Made by a program: the position numbers and the translations under genes
Notes under the pieces: generated by a model
Seen by the model: only the letters and a program-made list of their open reading frames with translations
Told to the model about the DNA's origin: nothing
Database searches by the model: none
Shown: piece by piece, positions 1 to 6,581 of the stretch
Numbering within the stretch: position 1 is the stretch's first letter
Layout: each line of letters opens with the position of its first letter
Assembly: GCA_022072025.1 (NCBI GenBank)
Contig: JAJVIP010000029.1
Coordinates: 1-43,005, forward strand
Direction: 5' to 3'
Length of the DNA stretch: 43,005 bases
Origin: Elusimicrobiota bacterium
Lineage (GTDB): Bacteria; Elusimicrobiota; Elusimicrobia; F11

Positions 1-46
1 TTAGACGATCGATCTCCTTTCGCCTCATCATGAATAGTTCCTCCAT
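1..46 (-). CDS. 5' end of an unidentified gene leaving the window
   Basis: An ATG at 44-46 (minus strand) is preceded by a strong ribosome binding site, AAGGAGGG at 51-58, with about five bases between. It reads MEELFMMRRKEIDRL and then leaves the window at base 1, so only fifteen codons are visible. Two further in-frame ATGs at 26-31 could also serve as starts. The strong site and the open frame support a real gene. The product cannot be named. A basic start of this kind is seen in some helix-turn-helix transposases, but that is a guess, supported only by the short direct repeats just upstream. Confidence 0.5.
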   Translation of the reverse strand, partial: MEELFMMRRKEIDRL

Positions 47-77
47 GGGCCCCTCCTTATTTCTAGGGGCTCTTTAA

Positions 78-116
78 ACATGAAGTTTCTATTCAACGCT
101 ACATGCAGTTTCTATT
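78..116. repeat. two 16-bp direct repeats upstream of the left-edge gene
   Basis: ACATGAAGTTTCTATT at 78-93 and ACATGCAGTTTCTATT at 101-116 match at 15 of 16 positions with a 23-bp period. They lie between the left-edge gene and the stop of the macro-domain gene. Repeats of this kind occur as protein-binding sites in promoters and as internal repeats near insertion-sequence ends; the sequence alone does not decide between them. Confidence 0.6.
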
Positions 117-143
117 TGTGGATGACAGGCGAAGGGGCGAGTG

Positions 144-716
144 TTATTCCGTGAGGGACCGGGCTCCTTTTTTTAGGGCGTCGAAGGCTTTTCCGTTGTA
201 GGCGGTAAAAAAGATGGCTTTAACTTTCGTGTTGCGGCGTTGGAAGTATTTGAACACGTTTTCAATCATTTCGCTTGCCACCAGGTCGTAGGAGGGTTTG
301 GTTCGCGGATCGCCCAACACCGGAAATGCGATAGATTTTAGACGCAGAAATTCGGCATAGCGGATGGCCCGGTCGATGGCCTGCCCGATTGAAAACTTTA
401 ACTTGTCGATGTTTTTCTCCCCCACCACCACCGTCAGGAAGATGAATTTCGCTTTGAGTTTTCCCCCCGGCATGACCACCACCTTGCCGAGCGGCTCAGG
501 GGCCAACGGCCGTTCTTTCAAAAGTTCTTTTCCCGCGGCTTGGCTGACGATTTTGGCGAGGCCCATTGAGAAATCAAGGCTGGGATTGACGGGGCAGACC
601 AGCGCGTCAACGGCGAGGTCGGTTATTTCGCCTTTGTGGAGAGAAAGTATTTTTTCGCCGATCTGAAGTGTGGCTTCCCCCTTTTCATTGATGTGGAATT
701 CAACCGGGGAGCCCAT
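144..716 (-). CDS. divergent macro-domain protein
   Basis: This 190-aa protein resembles the macro domain, which binds ADP-ribose and related nucleotides and sometimes removes ADP-ribose. The first strand and loop are clear: GEITDLAVDALVCPVNPSL at about residues 29-47, then SMGLAKIVSQAAGKE at 50-64, matching the usual G-D/E-I-T..VDA-I-V-N-A-A-N..GGG..A-I..AAG. The usual NAAN is CPVN here and the glycine-rich GGGV is SMGL, so catalysis is doubtful and binding may differ. FPVLGDPRTKP near 131-141 stands where most family members have P-x-I-G-T-G. The ATG at 714-716 lies six bases after the stop of the PilZ gene, with no good Shine-Dalgarno of its own, so translation is probably coupled. The pair suggests a signalling role, which is inference. 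Confidence 0.8.
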   Translation of the reverse strand: MGSPVEFHINEKGEATLQIGEKILSLHKGEITDLAVDALVCPVNPSLDFSMGLAKIVSQAAGKELLKERPLAPEPLGKVVVMPGGKLKAKFIFLTVVVGEKNIDKLKFSIGQAIDRAIRYAEFLRLKSIAFPVLGDPRTKPSYDLVASEMIENVFKYFQRRNTKVKAIFFTAYNGKAFDALKKGARSLTE

Positions 717-722
717 ATTGAT

Positions 723-1193
723 TTAGCGCGAAGGGACGGAGGAGGGTTTTGGATAATTTTTCAGTTTGGCGGGTTTTTCGCAGAGGTCCCAGTAGTGGCA
801 ACCGTGGAAGCAGATGGTGGGAGCTTTTTCTCGGATGCGGTCTTCGCATTCCCAGAAAGCCTCGGCCATGTGGGTCAGTTGTTTGGCGTGATCGGGATCA
901 ATTTTTGTGAATTCGATTCCCACGACCGAGGTGTTTCCTTTGGGGCGGGACCACACCAATTTTCCTTGAACTTCAAAGTGATCAAACCCAGGGATGTGCA
1001 TGTTGAGTTTAATGGAAGGTTTTCCCGTCAGGGTCCCCAGGAGCACCAAGTCCATGCCGCCGGCCGACAGGTTCGTTAAAACGCCTGGCAAATGCTTCAC
1101 GTTTCCATTTTGGTTATCAGCAATCGTTAATTCAATTGGTTCGGCCAAGTCTTTAATGACGGGAAGGCGTTTGTGCTTTCGGCGTTCTTTCAT
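723..1193 (-). CDS. PilZ-domain protein with a C-terminal four-cysteine motif
   Basis: A 156-aa protein with the two marks of a c-di-GMP-binding PilZ domain: an N-terminal RxxxR (R5..R9 in ERRKHKR) and NLSAGG at 41-46, matching the D/N-x-S-x-x-G strand motif. A beta-rich core follows to about residue 98 (LVWSRP, VGIEFTKID). After it comes a tail that is not part of the usual domain, with cysteines at 116, 128, 132 and 138 (C-x11-C-x3-C-x5-C) within an aromatic-rich stretch. This could bind zinc or an iron-sulfur cluster; that is inference. It is the first gene of a pair with the macro-domain gene. It has no signal peptide or membrane segment, so it is probably cytoplasmic. Confidence 0.85.
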   Translation of the reverse strand: MKERRKHKRLPVIKDLAEPIELTIADNQNGNVKHLPGVLTNLSAGGMDLVLLGTLTGKPSIKLNMHIPGFDHFEVQGKLVWSRPKGNTSVVGIEFTKIDPDHAKQLTHMAEAFWECEDRIREKAPTICFHGCHYWDLCEKPAKLKNYPKPSSVPSR

Positions 1194-1221
1194 AGAGCGA
1201 ATTCTCCGGACCTGAAGAGTT

Positions 1222-1301
1222 TGTCATTCTGAACGTAGTGAAGAATCTCTATAGGATCATTAAATATCCCGTTGAGATCCCTCGCTAGGCTCGGGATGAC
1301 A
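1222..1301. repeat. interspersed inverted repeat (TGTCATTCTGA type)
   Basis: The left arm begins TGTCATTCTGAACGTAGTGA at 1222 and the right arm ends at 1301 with the imperfect reverse complement (TGTCATCCCGAGCCTAGCGA when read on the minus strand). Both arms close on GAATCTC/GGATCTC around a loop of about 25 bases. The unit resembles short intergenic repeats found in many bacterial genomes. It lies between the miaB stop and the PilZ start. The RNA could fold into a long hairpin and reduce read-through, but no U-run follows. The rest of the 203-base gap shows nothing I can name. Confidence 0.75.
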
Positions 1302-1396
1302 TTAAACTGTGATTTTCTCCGACAAAAAACAAGAAATTGCGAAGTCATCATATAGAACCCCCCGAGATGAATACGATATTGTGCGTCGACGTTAGC

Positions 1397-2680
1397 CTAA
1401 ATTAATTCGGCATGCAACTCTCTCGAGTGCGTGCCCGTGATGCGGGCTTGGACCAAATCCCCCAATTTGAGGTTCTCACTTTTAAGGCGGGCTCGCCAAG
1501 CGCCGCGGGTTTTTCCTCGGAAAACGCCGTCTCCCTTGTCGTCTTCCACCAATATTTCCTGAACGGTTCCGATGAGTTTCGCGGCTTTTCCGGTTCCTTG
1601 AGAGTCGGTGAGGGCCAAAAGTTCGTTAACGCGCGCCTCCTTGATCATTTCTGGAACTTCCTCTTTCATTTCAGCAGAGGCCGTTCCCGGGCGGGGTGAG
1701 TATTGAAAACAATAGGCCGAATCAAAATTCGCTTCTTGAACCAAAGTCAACGTTTGTTGAAAATCCGCGTTTGTTTCGCCGGGGAACCCCACAATGATAT
1801 CGGTCGAAACCGCGATGTTCGGGATGGCGCGCCTCAAACGTTCAAGGCCGCGCATATATAGGTCGCGGGTGTAGTTTCGTTTCATTTTTCTGAGCATGTC
1901 GTCCGATCCTGATTGCACCGGCAAATGGATATGCTCACAGACTTTGGGGTTGGAGGACATGGAGTCGATGAGTTTGTCCGTTAAATAATAAGGGTGAGGG
2001 CTGATGAAACGAATTCGTTGTGTGCCGGGCACCGCGCACACGTCGGAGAGCAAATCCGCGAAATCGTAATGGGGTTTGGGGGCGTGGGACGGTTTATACG
2101 AGTTCACGGTTTGCCCCAACAACCAGATTTCTTTCGCGCCTTGTCCCACGCGATCGGCCACTTCCGCCAATATTTTTTCGATGGGCAAATAAATCTCTCG
2201 ACCACGCACGGCGGGAACAATGCAATAGGAACAATTGTAGTTACATCCCCGCATGATGGTCACATATTGAACGACAGCGTTTGGTGTAGTCGGGGTTAAC
2301 TCCGGAAGCGGAAGCGATTCTTCTTGGGTGGAGAGAATTCTTTCCAATTCTTTCGGGAATTGTTCGATGTCTTTGGCGCCGACGATAAGATCTATATAAG
2401 GGAAACGCTTCTTGAATTCATCCTTCGATCGTTCGGCCGCGCAGCCAGTCACAATCACGAGGCCTTGGGGATGGGCCATTTTCCATTCTTTAAGACGGCC
2501 TATAAAGGACGCGGCTTTGTGCTCCGCCAAATCGCGAACCGTGCAAGTGTTGACGAGGATCGCGTCGGCCGCCTCCTCGTTTTCCGTCGGCTGGAAGCCC
2601 CGCTCTTTCATGTGCCGGCCCATTTCATCCGAATCGGCAAAATTCATCTGACAGCCGAAAGTTTTTATGAGAAGTTTCAT
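1397..2680 (-). CDS. miaB: tRNA-2-methylthio-N6-isopentenyladenosine37 synthase
   Basis: MiaB is a radical-SAM enzyme that adds a methylthio group to i6A37 of tRNAs reading UNN codons. The 427-aa protein has the N-terminal UPF0004 domain with the three ligands of the auxiliary cluster (C10 in KTFGCQMN, C46 in VNTCTVR, C80 in VTGCAAER). The radical-SAM C-x3-C-x2-C motif is at C146, C150 and C153 (RGCNYNCSYC), and a TRAM RNA-binding domain covers about residues 365-427. The length is near the lower end of the family. MiaB is preferred over its relatives RimO and MtaB because of the KTFGCQMN start and VPAVRGRE after the cluster. The ATG overlaps the stop of the preceding small gene as ATGA, so translation is probably coupled. 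Confidence 0.93.
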   Translation of the reverse strand: MKLLIKTFGCQMNFADSDEMGRHMKERGFQPTENEEAADAILVNTCTVRDLAEHKAASFIGRLKEWKMAHPQGLVIVTGCAAERSKDEFKKRFPYIDLIVGAKDIEQFPKELERILSTQEESLPLPELTPTTPNAVVQYVTIMRGCNYNCSYCIVPAVRGREIYLPIEKILAEVADRVGQGAKEIWLLGQTVNSYKPSHAPKPHYDFADLLSDVCAVPGTQRIRFISPHPYYLTDKLIDSMSSNPKVCEHIHLPVQSGSDDMLRKMKRNYTRDLYMRGLERLRRAIPNIAVSTDIIVGFPGETNADFQQTLTLVQEANFDSAYCFQYSPRPGTASAEMKEEVPEMIKEARVNELLALTDSQGTGKAAKLIGTVQEILVEDDKGDGVFRGKTRGAWRARLKSENLKLGDLVQARITGTHSRELHAELI

Positions 2681-2889
2681 TTGTCTGGATAGATCTTTCT
2701 GAGCTCTGCAGCTTTCGACTCAGCGGGGCGTTCTTGGATACGAGCCTCCCAATAGAGTTTCATGATTGACTCCAACCACTCAAGTTTTAGTTGAGCGGAC
2801 CAATCTTTGTACGCTAATTGAGCCTCTGGGTCAAAAAATTGAACCAATCGACGTGGGGCTCTCTCTTTGTCGTCCCATTCCTCTTTCAC
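2677..2889 (-). CDS. small partner of a nucleotidyltransferase-like protein
   Basis: A 70-aa hydrophilic, tryptophan-rich protein (WDDKERAPRRLVQFFDPEA near the start, KLEWLESIMKLYWEA near 35-49) with no membrane segment. It starts at a GTG that overlaps the stop of the upstream nucleotidyltransferase gene (GTGA) and overlaps the miaB start by four bases. Small helical proteins of this sort commonly accompany minimal nucleotidyltransferase genes in two-gene, toxin-antitoxin-like modules. That pairing is general knowledge; no function can be read from this sequence. Because the partner gene is damaged, this one may be a remnant. Confidence 0.65.
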   Translation of the reverse strand: MKEEWDDKERAPRRLVQFFDPEAQLAYKDWSAQLKLEWLESIMKLYWEARIQERPAESKAAELRKIYPDK

Positions 2890-3113
2890 TTGTTGTAATT
2901 CCGTGAGATGTATTCAAGCCCGGCAATATCTTGAATATCTTGTGGACGACCGGATTTCTTCTTTAAGGTAATCAGGTCGTCCAATGCCACCATGAGATCA
3001 AGGTCAGCGGTCGCGCGAACAAATCCATGGAGAACGACAGCAACACCCCCCACAATCAAATATTGAATACCCGCCTTGGCAAAATCTTTAAAAAGATCTT
3101 CGTAAAAAGTCAT
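2886..3113 (-). CDS. nucleotidyltransferase-like protein, internally shortened
   Basis: Only 75 aa, but both ends of a nucleotidyltransferase-like family are recognisable. The N-terminal half has IVGGVAVVLHGFVRATADLD (20-39), the GG-x-A..H-G..R-x-T-x-D-L-D core that begins the active site. It is followed at once by ALDDLITLKKKSGRPQDIQD (43-62), which in full-length relatives (about 140-170 aa) lies near the C-terminus as S-L-D-D-L-I-x-x-K-x-x-x-G-R-x-x-D. The middle, including the later catalytic Asp, seems to be lost in frame, perhaps by recombination between two short V/S-A-L-D-D-like stretches. It starts at ATG 3111-3113 and is coupled to the next gene by GTGA. An active enzyme is unlikely. 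Confidence 0.7.
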   Translation of the reverse strand: MTFYEDLFKDFAKAGIQYLIVGGVAVVLHGFVRATADLDLMVALDDLITLKKKSGRPQDIQDIAGLEYISRNYNK

Positions 3114-3131
3114 TTCAAGAAATCCTTTTTT

Positions 3132-3656
3132 CTACGACTTCAAAACTGTGTAGGTGTTGGTCTTTTTGTCCCAGTTGATGTACCAACCGCCCTTTTTGTA
3201 GCGGCCCTTGTAAAGCTTGTTGTCGTTGGAACTGATGTAGTGGTCTTTGAAGTCGTAGACCTCTCCCAGACGGTAGGAATCAAATGTTTTTCCTCGGCCA
3301 TTGAGCACAATGACTTCAACCAGGGGGCCCCATTTCGTGTCGCCCGTGATGATTAAAAAGGCGTAATCTTTTTTTTTGTCACCGTTAAAGTCTCCCCAGG
3401 CGACGGCCGGATGAACTCCCACCAAGCGCGAGTTAAAGTATTGCAACATCTCAGGCGAATATTCGGAGTCTTTGGGAATCCGAAAAAGAGGAAACTCGTT
3501 TAACAAAAAGTTACGCACGTCCAGCGGGAGCAAAAGCATTCGGCCGCTTCCGTCCGGTGCTTCTTCCACCACCGGGTTTTTGGGATTTTTTTCCGCGGCG
3601 AAGGATCCCCCCCCAACGGATAATCCCAGCAAAAAAGAAAAAAGAAGCCGTCTCAT
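3132..3656 (-). CDS. exported protein with an FG-GAP/VCBS-like repeat
   Basis: A 174-aa protein with an N-terminal signal peptide (MRRLLFSFLLGLSVGGGSFA, predicted cut near residue 20-21). A Ca-binding-like D-x-N-G-D-x-x-x-D loop follows (WGDFNGDKKKDYAFLI, around residues 94-109 by eye) of the FG-GAP/VCBS type, usually part of a beta-propeller; here only one copy is clear. The remainder is rich in Tyr, Lys and Asp (YKGRYKKGGWYINWD near the end). The ATG at 3654-3656 overlaps the tkt stop as ATGA. This fixes the start, because a longer in-frame extension would lie wholly within tkt. The function is unknown and the product is probably periplasmic or outside the cell. Confidence 0.75.
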   Translation of the reverse strand: MRRLLFSFLLGLSVGGGSFAAEKNPKNPVVEEAPDGSGRMLLLPLDVRNFLLNEFPLFRIPKDSEYSPEMLQYFNSRLVGVHPAVAWGDFNGDKKKDYAFLIITGDTKWGPLVEVIVLNGRGKTFDSYRLGEVYDFKDHYISSNDNKLYKGRYKKGGWYINWDKKTNTYTVLKS

Positions 3657-5671
3657 GGCTGAAGCAATTGTTTCGCCTTTTGAGCAATATTGTCGGCGGT
3701 AAAACCCAGTTTCTCCATCGCTTGGGCGCCGGGAGCGGAGACGCCAAACGAATGCATGCCGATCACCGCGCCACCGCTTCCCACCCATCTTTCCCATCCA
3801 AAGGTTGAAAGCGCTTCGATGGCCACTCTCGCTCGGACCGAATGCGGAAGAACCTGGTCGCGGTAGAAAGAGGGTTGGGACTGGAATATTTCCCAAGAGG
3901 GCATTGAAACCACGCGCGTTGAGTAACCTTCCGATTCGAGTTTTATTTGCGCGTTCAACGCCAAAGACACTTCGGACCCGGTGGCGATCAAAATGATTTG
4001 CGGTTGGCCCGATTTGGCTTCAGAGAGAATGTAGGCGCCTCTATCAACTCGGCCGGCCTCTGGATATTGAGATTCACGAAGGACCGGAAGGTTTTGACGG
4101 CTTAACACCAATAGAACCGGGCCTCGGCGATGCTCCAGCGCAAAGGCCCAAGCGGCGGCTGTTTCGTTGGCATCGGCCGGCCGAATGACAATCGTATTGG
4201 GCATGGCACGGAAAGCTGCCAATTGTTCGATGGGCTGATGGGTGGGGCCATCTTCTCCCAAGCCAATCGAATCGTGGGTGAGAACATAAATGGTTTGAAC
4301 TTTCATGAGAGCCGAAAGCCGCATAGCGCCTTTCATGTAGTCGGTGAAGTTGAAGAATGTGCCCCCATAGGGAATCAACATGTCGCTCAAGGCCATTCCG
4401 TTTAAAGCGGCCGCCATCGCGTGTTCACGCACTCCAAAATGAATATTTCGACCCGCTTGTTTTTTCGTGAAGGAAGGGGCGCCTTTGATGAAGGTGTTGT
4501 TGGAGGGCGCCAAGTCAGCCGAACCACCCAACAGTTCCGGAAGGATGGGGGCGAGCGCGTTGATGGTTTGGCCTGAGGCCACGCGGGTGGCGACTTTATC
4601 AATAGTCGAAAAATCTGGAAGATGACGGCGCCAATTTTCCGGCAATTGGCGAGAAGCCATTCGGTCCCACAACGCTCTTAATTCTGGATGATGGGCCGAC
4701 CATTCTTCAAAACGTTTGTTCCATGCTTGTTCAGCGGCTTCCCCTTTCGGAATGGCTTGCCGATAAAATGTCTCCACCATTTCAGGAATGTAAAAGTCGG
4801 GTTCAGCTGGCCAATTTAAATTTTGCTTGGTGGCGGCCACTTCTTCTTTTCCCAGAGCGGCGCCATGGGCGTCGTGCGAATCCACCTTGTTTGGGCTGCC
4901 GTAACCGATGTGGGTTCGCACGGCAATCAGCGTGGGTTGTTTGGATTTTTTTGCCAATTGAAGGGCCTTCGCGATCGACTGAAGATCGTTCCCATCTTTT
5001 ACGCGAAGCGTGTTCCATTTGTAGGCTTTAAAACGGGCCAATACGTCTTCGGTAAAAGCCAATTCGGTGTGGCCTTCGATGGAGATGTGATTGTCATCGT
5101 AAATGACAATCATTTTTCCCAGTCCCAAATGCCCCGCCAGCGAAGCCGCTTCAGACGCGACTCCTTCCATCAGGCATCCGTCGCCGGCAAACACATAAAC
5201 ATGATGGTCCAATAGAGGCTTTCCTTTGGGCGTGAAAAGGCTATTTAAGTATTTTTGGGCCATGGCCATTCCGACGGCGGTGGCCAAACCTTGACCCAAA
5301 GGTCCCGTGGTGGTCTCAACACCCGGGGTTTCTCCATATTCCGGATGACCGGGCGTTTTGCTGTGCCATTGACGAAAGTTTTTGATTTCTTCGAGGGATA
5401 AATCGTAACCCGTTAAATGAAGAAGAGCGTAAAGCAACATCGATCCATGACCATTGGAAAGAACGAAGCGGTCCCGATTGGGCCATTTGGGGTTTTTGGG
5501 ATTGTGATTGAGAAATTTCGTCCAGAGCACATGCGCGATGCTGGCCATCCCCATGGGCATTCCGGGATGTCCACTGTTGGCTTTTTCCACCGCGTCCACC
5601 GCCAAAAAGCGGAGGGTATTGATGGCCTCCTGAACCAGATTGTTTTTCTTTGATGCGACCGCTACAGGCAT
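3653..5671 (-). CDS. tkt: transketolase
   Basis: Transketolase moves two-carbon units between sugar phosphates with thiamine diphosphate and can feed ribose 5-phosphate to PRPP synthesis. The 672-aa protein is full length. The TPP-binding site is GDGCLMEG (from 163) with N194 in the DDNH element. Catalytic histidines lie in SGHPGMPMG (H35) and NGHGSMLLY (H75). HDSIGLGEDGPTHQPIEQL is in the pyrimidine domain, and a C-terminal domain ends in KAKQLLQP. I start at ATG 5669-5671 because GGAG lies five bases upstream. The frame stays open upstream only because it crosses a palindromic repeat, so longer starts are rejected. It lies 265 bases after the hydrolase gene, is separated from it by repeat A, and may have its own promoter. 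Confidence 0.95.
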   Translation of the reverse strand: MPVAVASKKNNLVQEAINTLRFLAVDAVEKANSGHPGMPMGMASIAHVLWTKFLNHNPKNPKWPNRDRFVLSNGHGSMLLYALLHLTGYDLSLEEIKNFRQWHSKTPGHPEYGETPGVETTTGPLGQGLATAVGMAMAQKYLNSLFTPKGKPLLDHHVYVFAGDGCLMEGVASEAASLAGHLGLGKMIVIYDDNHISIEGHTELAFTEDVLARFKAYKWNTLRVKDGNDLQSIAKALQLAKKSKQPTLIAVRTHIGYGSPNKVDSHDAHGAALGKEEVAATKQNLNWPAEPDFYIPEMVETFYRQAIPKGEAAEQAWNKRFEEWSAHHPELRALWDRMASRQLPENWRRHLPDFSTIDKVATRVASGQTINALAPILPELLGGSADLAPSNNTFIKGAPSFTKKQAGRNIHFGVREHAMAAALNGMALSDMLIPYGGTFFNFTDYMKGAMRLSALMKVQTIYVLTHDSIGLGEDGPTHQPIEQLAAFRAMPNTIVIRPADANETAAAWAFALEHRRGPVLLVLSRQNLPVLRESQYPEAGRVDRGAYILSEAKSGQPQIILIATGSEVSLALNAQIKLESEGYSTRVVSMPSWEIFQSQPSFYRDQVLPHSVRARVAIEALSTFGWERWVGSGGAVIGMHSFGVSAPGAQAMEKLGFTADNIAQKAKQLLQP

Positions 5672-5706
5672 AGGGGCTCCATTTCCTTCACGAAAAGATT
5701 CACCGG

Positions 5707-5888
5707 AATGATTCAGTTGAATCGTACCTAAAGGTACTGCACAAGGCGCTGTCGCCCCGGCAATCTTTTGGCCGGGGCCCAGGTTTTTCCCATGAAGAAA
5801 ACCTGGATCCCGGCCAAAAGATTGCCGGGATGACGGCACTAAAATATTCACCGTTAATAGACGGTAATGACCATTCAACTGAATTATT
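5707..5888. repeat. palindromic repeat A with flanking inverted repeats
   Basis: The core at 5751-5834 is a long hairpin. The left arm begins GTCGCCCCGGCAATCTTTTG and the right arm is its near-perfect reverse complement (GTCATCCCGGCAATCTTTTG read on the minus strand), closing on CCAGGTTTT. Outside it are a small hairpin on each side (GTACC/GGTAC at 5724-5737, ACCGT/ACGGT at 5850-5865). Outermost is a pair of 16-bp inverted repeats, AATGATTCAGTTGAAT at 5707-5722 and its complement at 5873-5888, with 15 of 16 matching. The whole 182-bp unit looks like a small non-autonomous mobile element lying between the hydrolase gene and tkt. Confidence 0.75.
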
Positions 5889-5911
5889 CGAGTTCATGTT
5901 TTTGAGAGTGG

Positions 5912-5920
5912 ATTGTAGCA
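5912..5920 (-). promoter_or_regulatory. candidate extended -10 promoter for tkt
   Basis: On the minus strand 5920-5912 reads TGCTACAAT, an extended -10 box (TGn-TACAAT, one mismatch to TATAAT). No good -35 box is seen 16-18 bases upstream. It lies just after the hydrolase stop and before repeat A, so transcripts would carry the repeat hairpin in a long 5' leader before tkt. Confidence 0.3.
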
Positions 5921-5936
5921 TAGCCTCAAGAATTGC

Positions 5937-6578
5937 TTAGCCGGTGGCTTCCACGAAAGACCGCGCATCTTTAAAACGTAAATAGGGGTTGAGTTCCAAC
6001 TCATCTTGAAGCAAACGGCGGGGTTGATCGCCATAATCATGCCCCGGACAAATTTCCAACTGGCGCGGTAACCGGGCCAATTTCTCAAGGGTGTGGAACA
6101 GAACAACGGGATCCCCTCCGGGAAGATCACTTCGGCCGCAGCCTCCCACAAAAAGTGTGTCGCCGGTGATCAATTGATCTCCGACACGCAAGCATTGCGA
6201 GCCCGGCGTATGACCAGGGGTGTGAAAAAAATAAATGGATGTTTCCCCCAGTTGAAGGTCCTGTTCATTGTCCAACGCTTTGACGGTGCGGCCCAAACTC
6301 CCCACGATTGAATGGCCGGCCTTGGCATAGGGGATTTCATTTTTGTTGGCGTAAACAGGAATGTCGAGCTTTTTTAAGAGAATTTCGATGGCGTTCACAT
6401 GGTCGTAATGGGCGTGTGTGACCACAAGTCCCGCGAGTTTAAAACCCGCTTCGGAGACGGTGTTCATGATCAGTGTGGGATCCCAGGCCGGATCGACAAT
6501 CAGCGCTTGTTTTGTTTTTTCATCACCAATCAAATATCCAAAATTCTGCATGGGCCCGATGGCGAATTGTTTTAACAC
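5937..6578 (-). CDS. metallo-beta-lactamase-fold hydrolase (glyoxalase II-like)
   Basis: A 213-aa zinc hydrolase of the glyoxalase II/YcbL group. The metal ligands are all present: THAHYDH (H55, H57, D59, H60), H123 in HTPGHTPG, D140 in GDTLF and H180 in CPGHDYGD. GGCGRSDLPGG at 146-156 is typical of small single-domain glyoxalase II-like proteins. The substrate-binding C-terminal helical domain of true glyoxalase II is short here, so the substrate is uncertain. It starts at GTG 6576-6578, three bases after the purB stop, with no strong ribosome site. It is the last gene of the nucleotide superoperon before repeat A; no direct link to nucleotide synthesis is known. Confidence 0.85.
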   Translation of the reverse strand: MLKQFAIGPMQNFGYLIGDEKTKQALIVDPAWDPTLIMNTVSEAGFKLAGLVVTHAHYDHVNAIEILLKKLDIPVYANKNEIPYAKAGHSIVGSLGRTVKALDNEQDLQLGETSIYFFHTPGHTPGSQCLRVGDQLITGDTLFVGGCGRSDLPGGDPVVLFHTLEKLARLPRQLEICPGHDYGDQPRRLLQDELELNPYLRFKDARSFVEATG

Positions 6579-6581
6579 GAA

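Noticed and set aside
636-1079. Plus-strand open frame of 147 codons over the PilZ gene
   Set aside because: It is the antisense of a well-supported PilZ protein, with no ribosome site and no recognisable motif.
3657-3896. 80-codon extension of the VCBS-like protein
   Set aside because: It lies wholly in tkt in another frame, while a signal peptide begins at ATG 3654-3656, which overlaps the tkt stop.
5672-5878. N-terminal extension of transketolase by 69 codons
   Set aside because: The extra frame reads through the palindromic repeat A and has no family similarity; ATG 5669-5671 has a good ribosome site and the right N-terminus.
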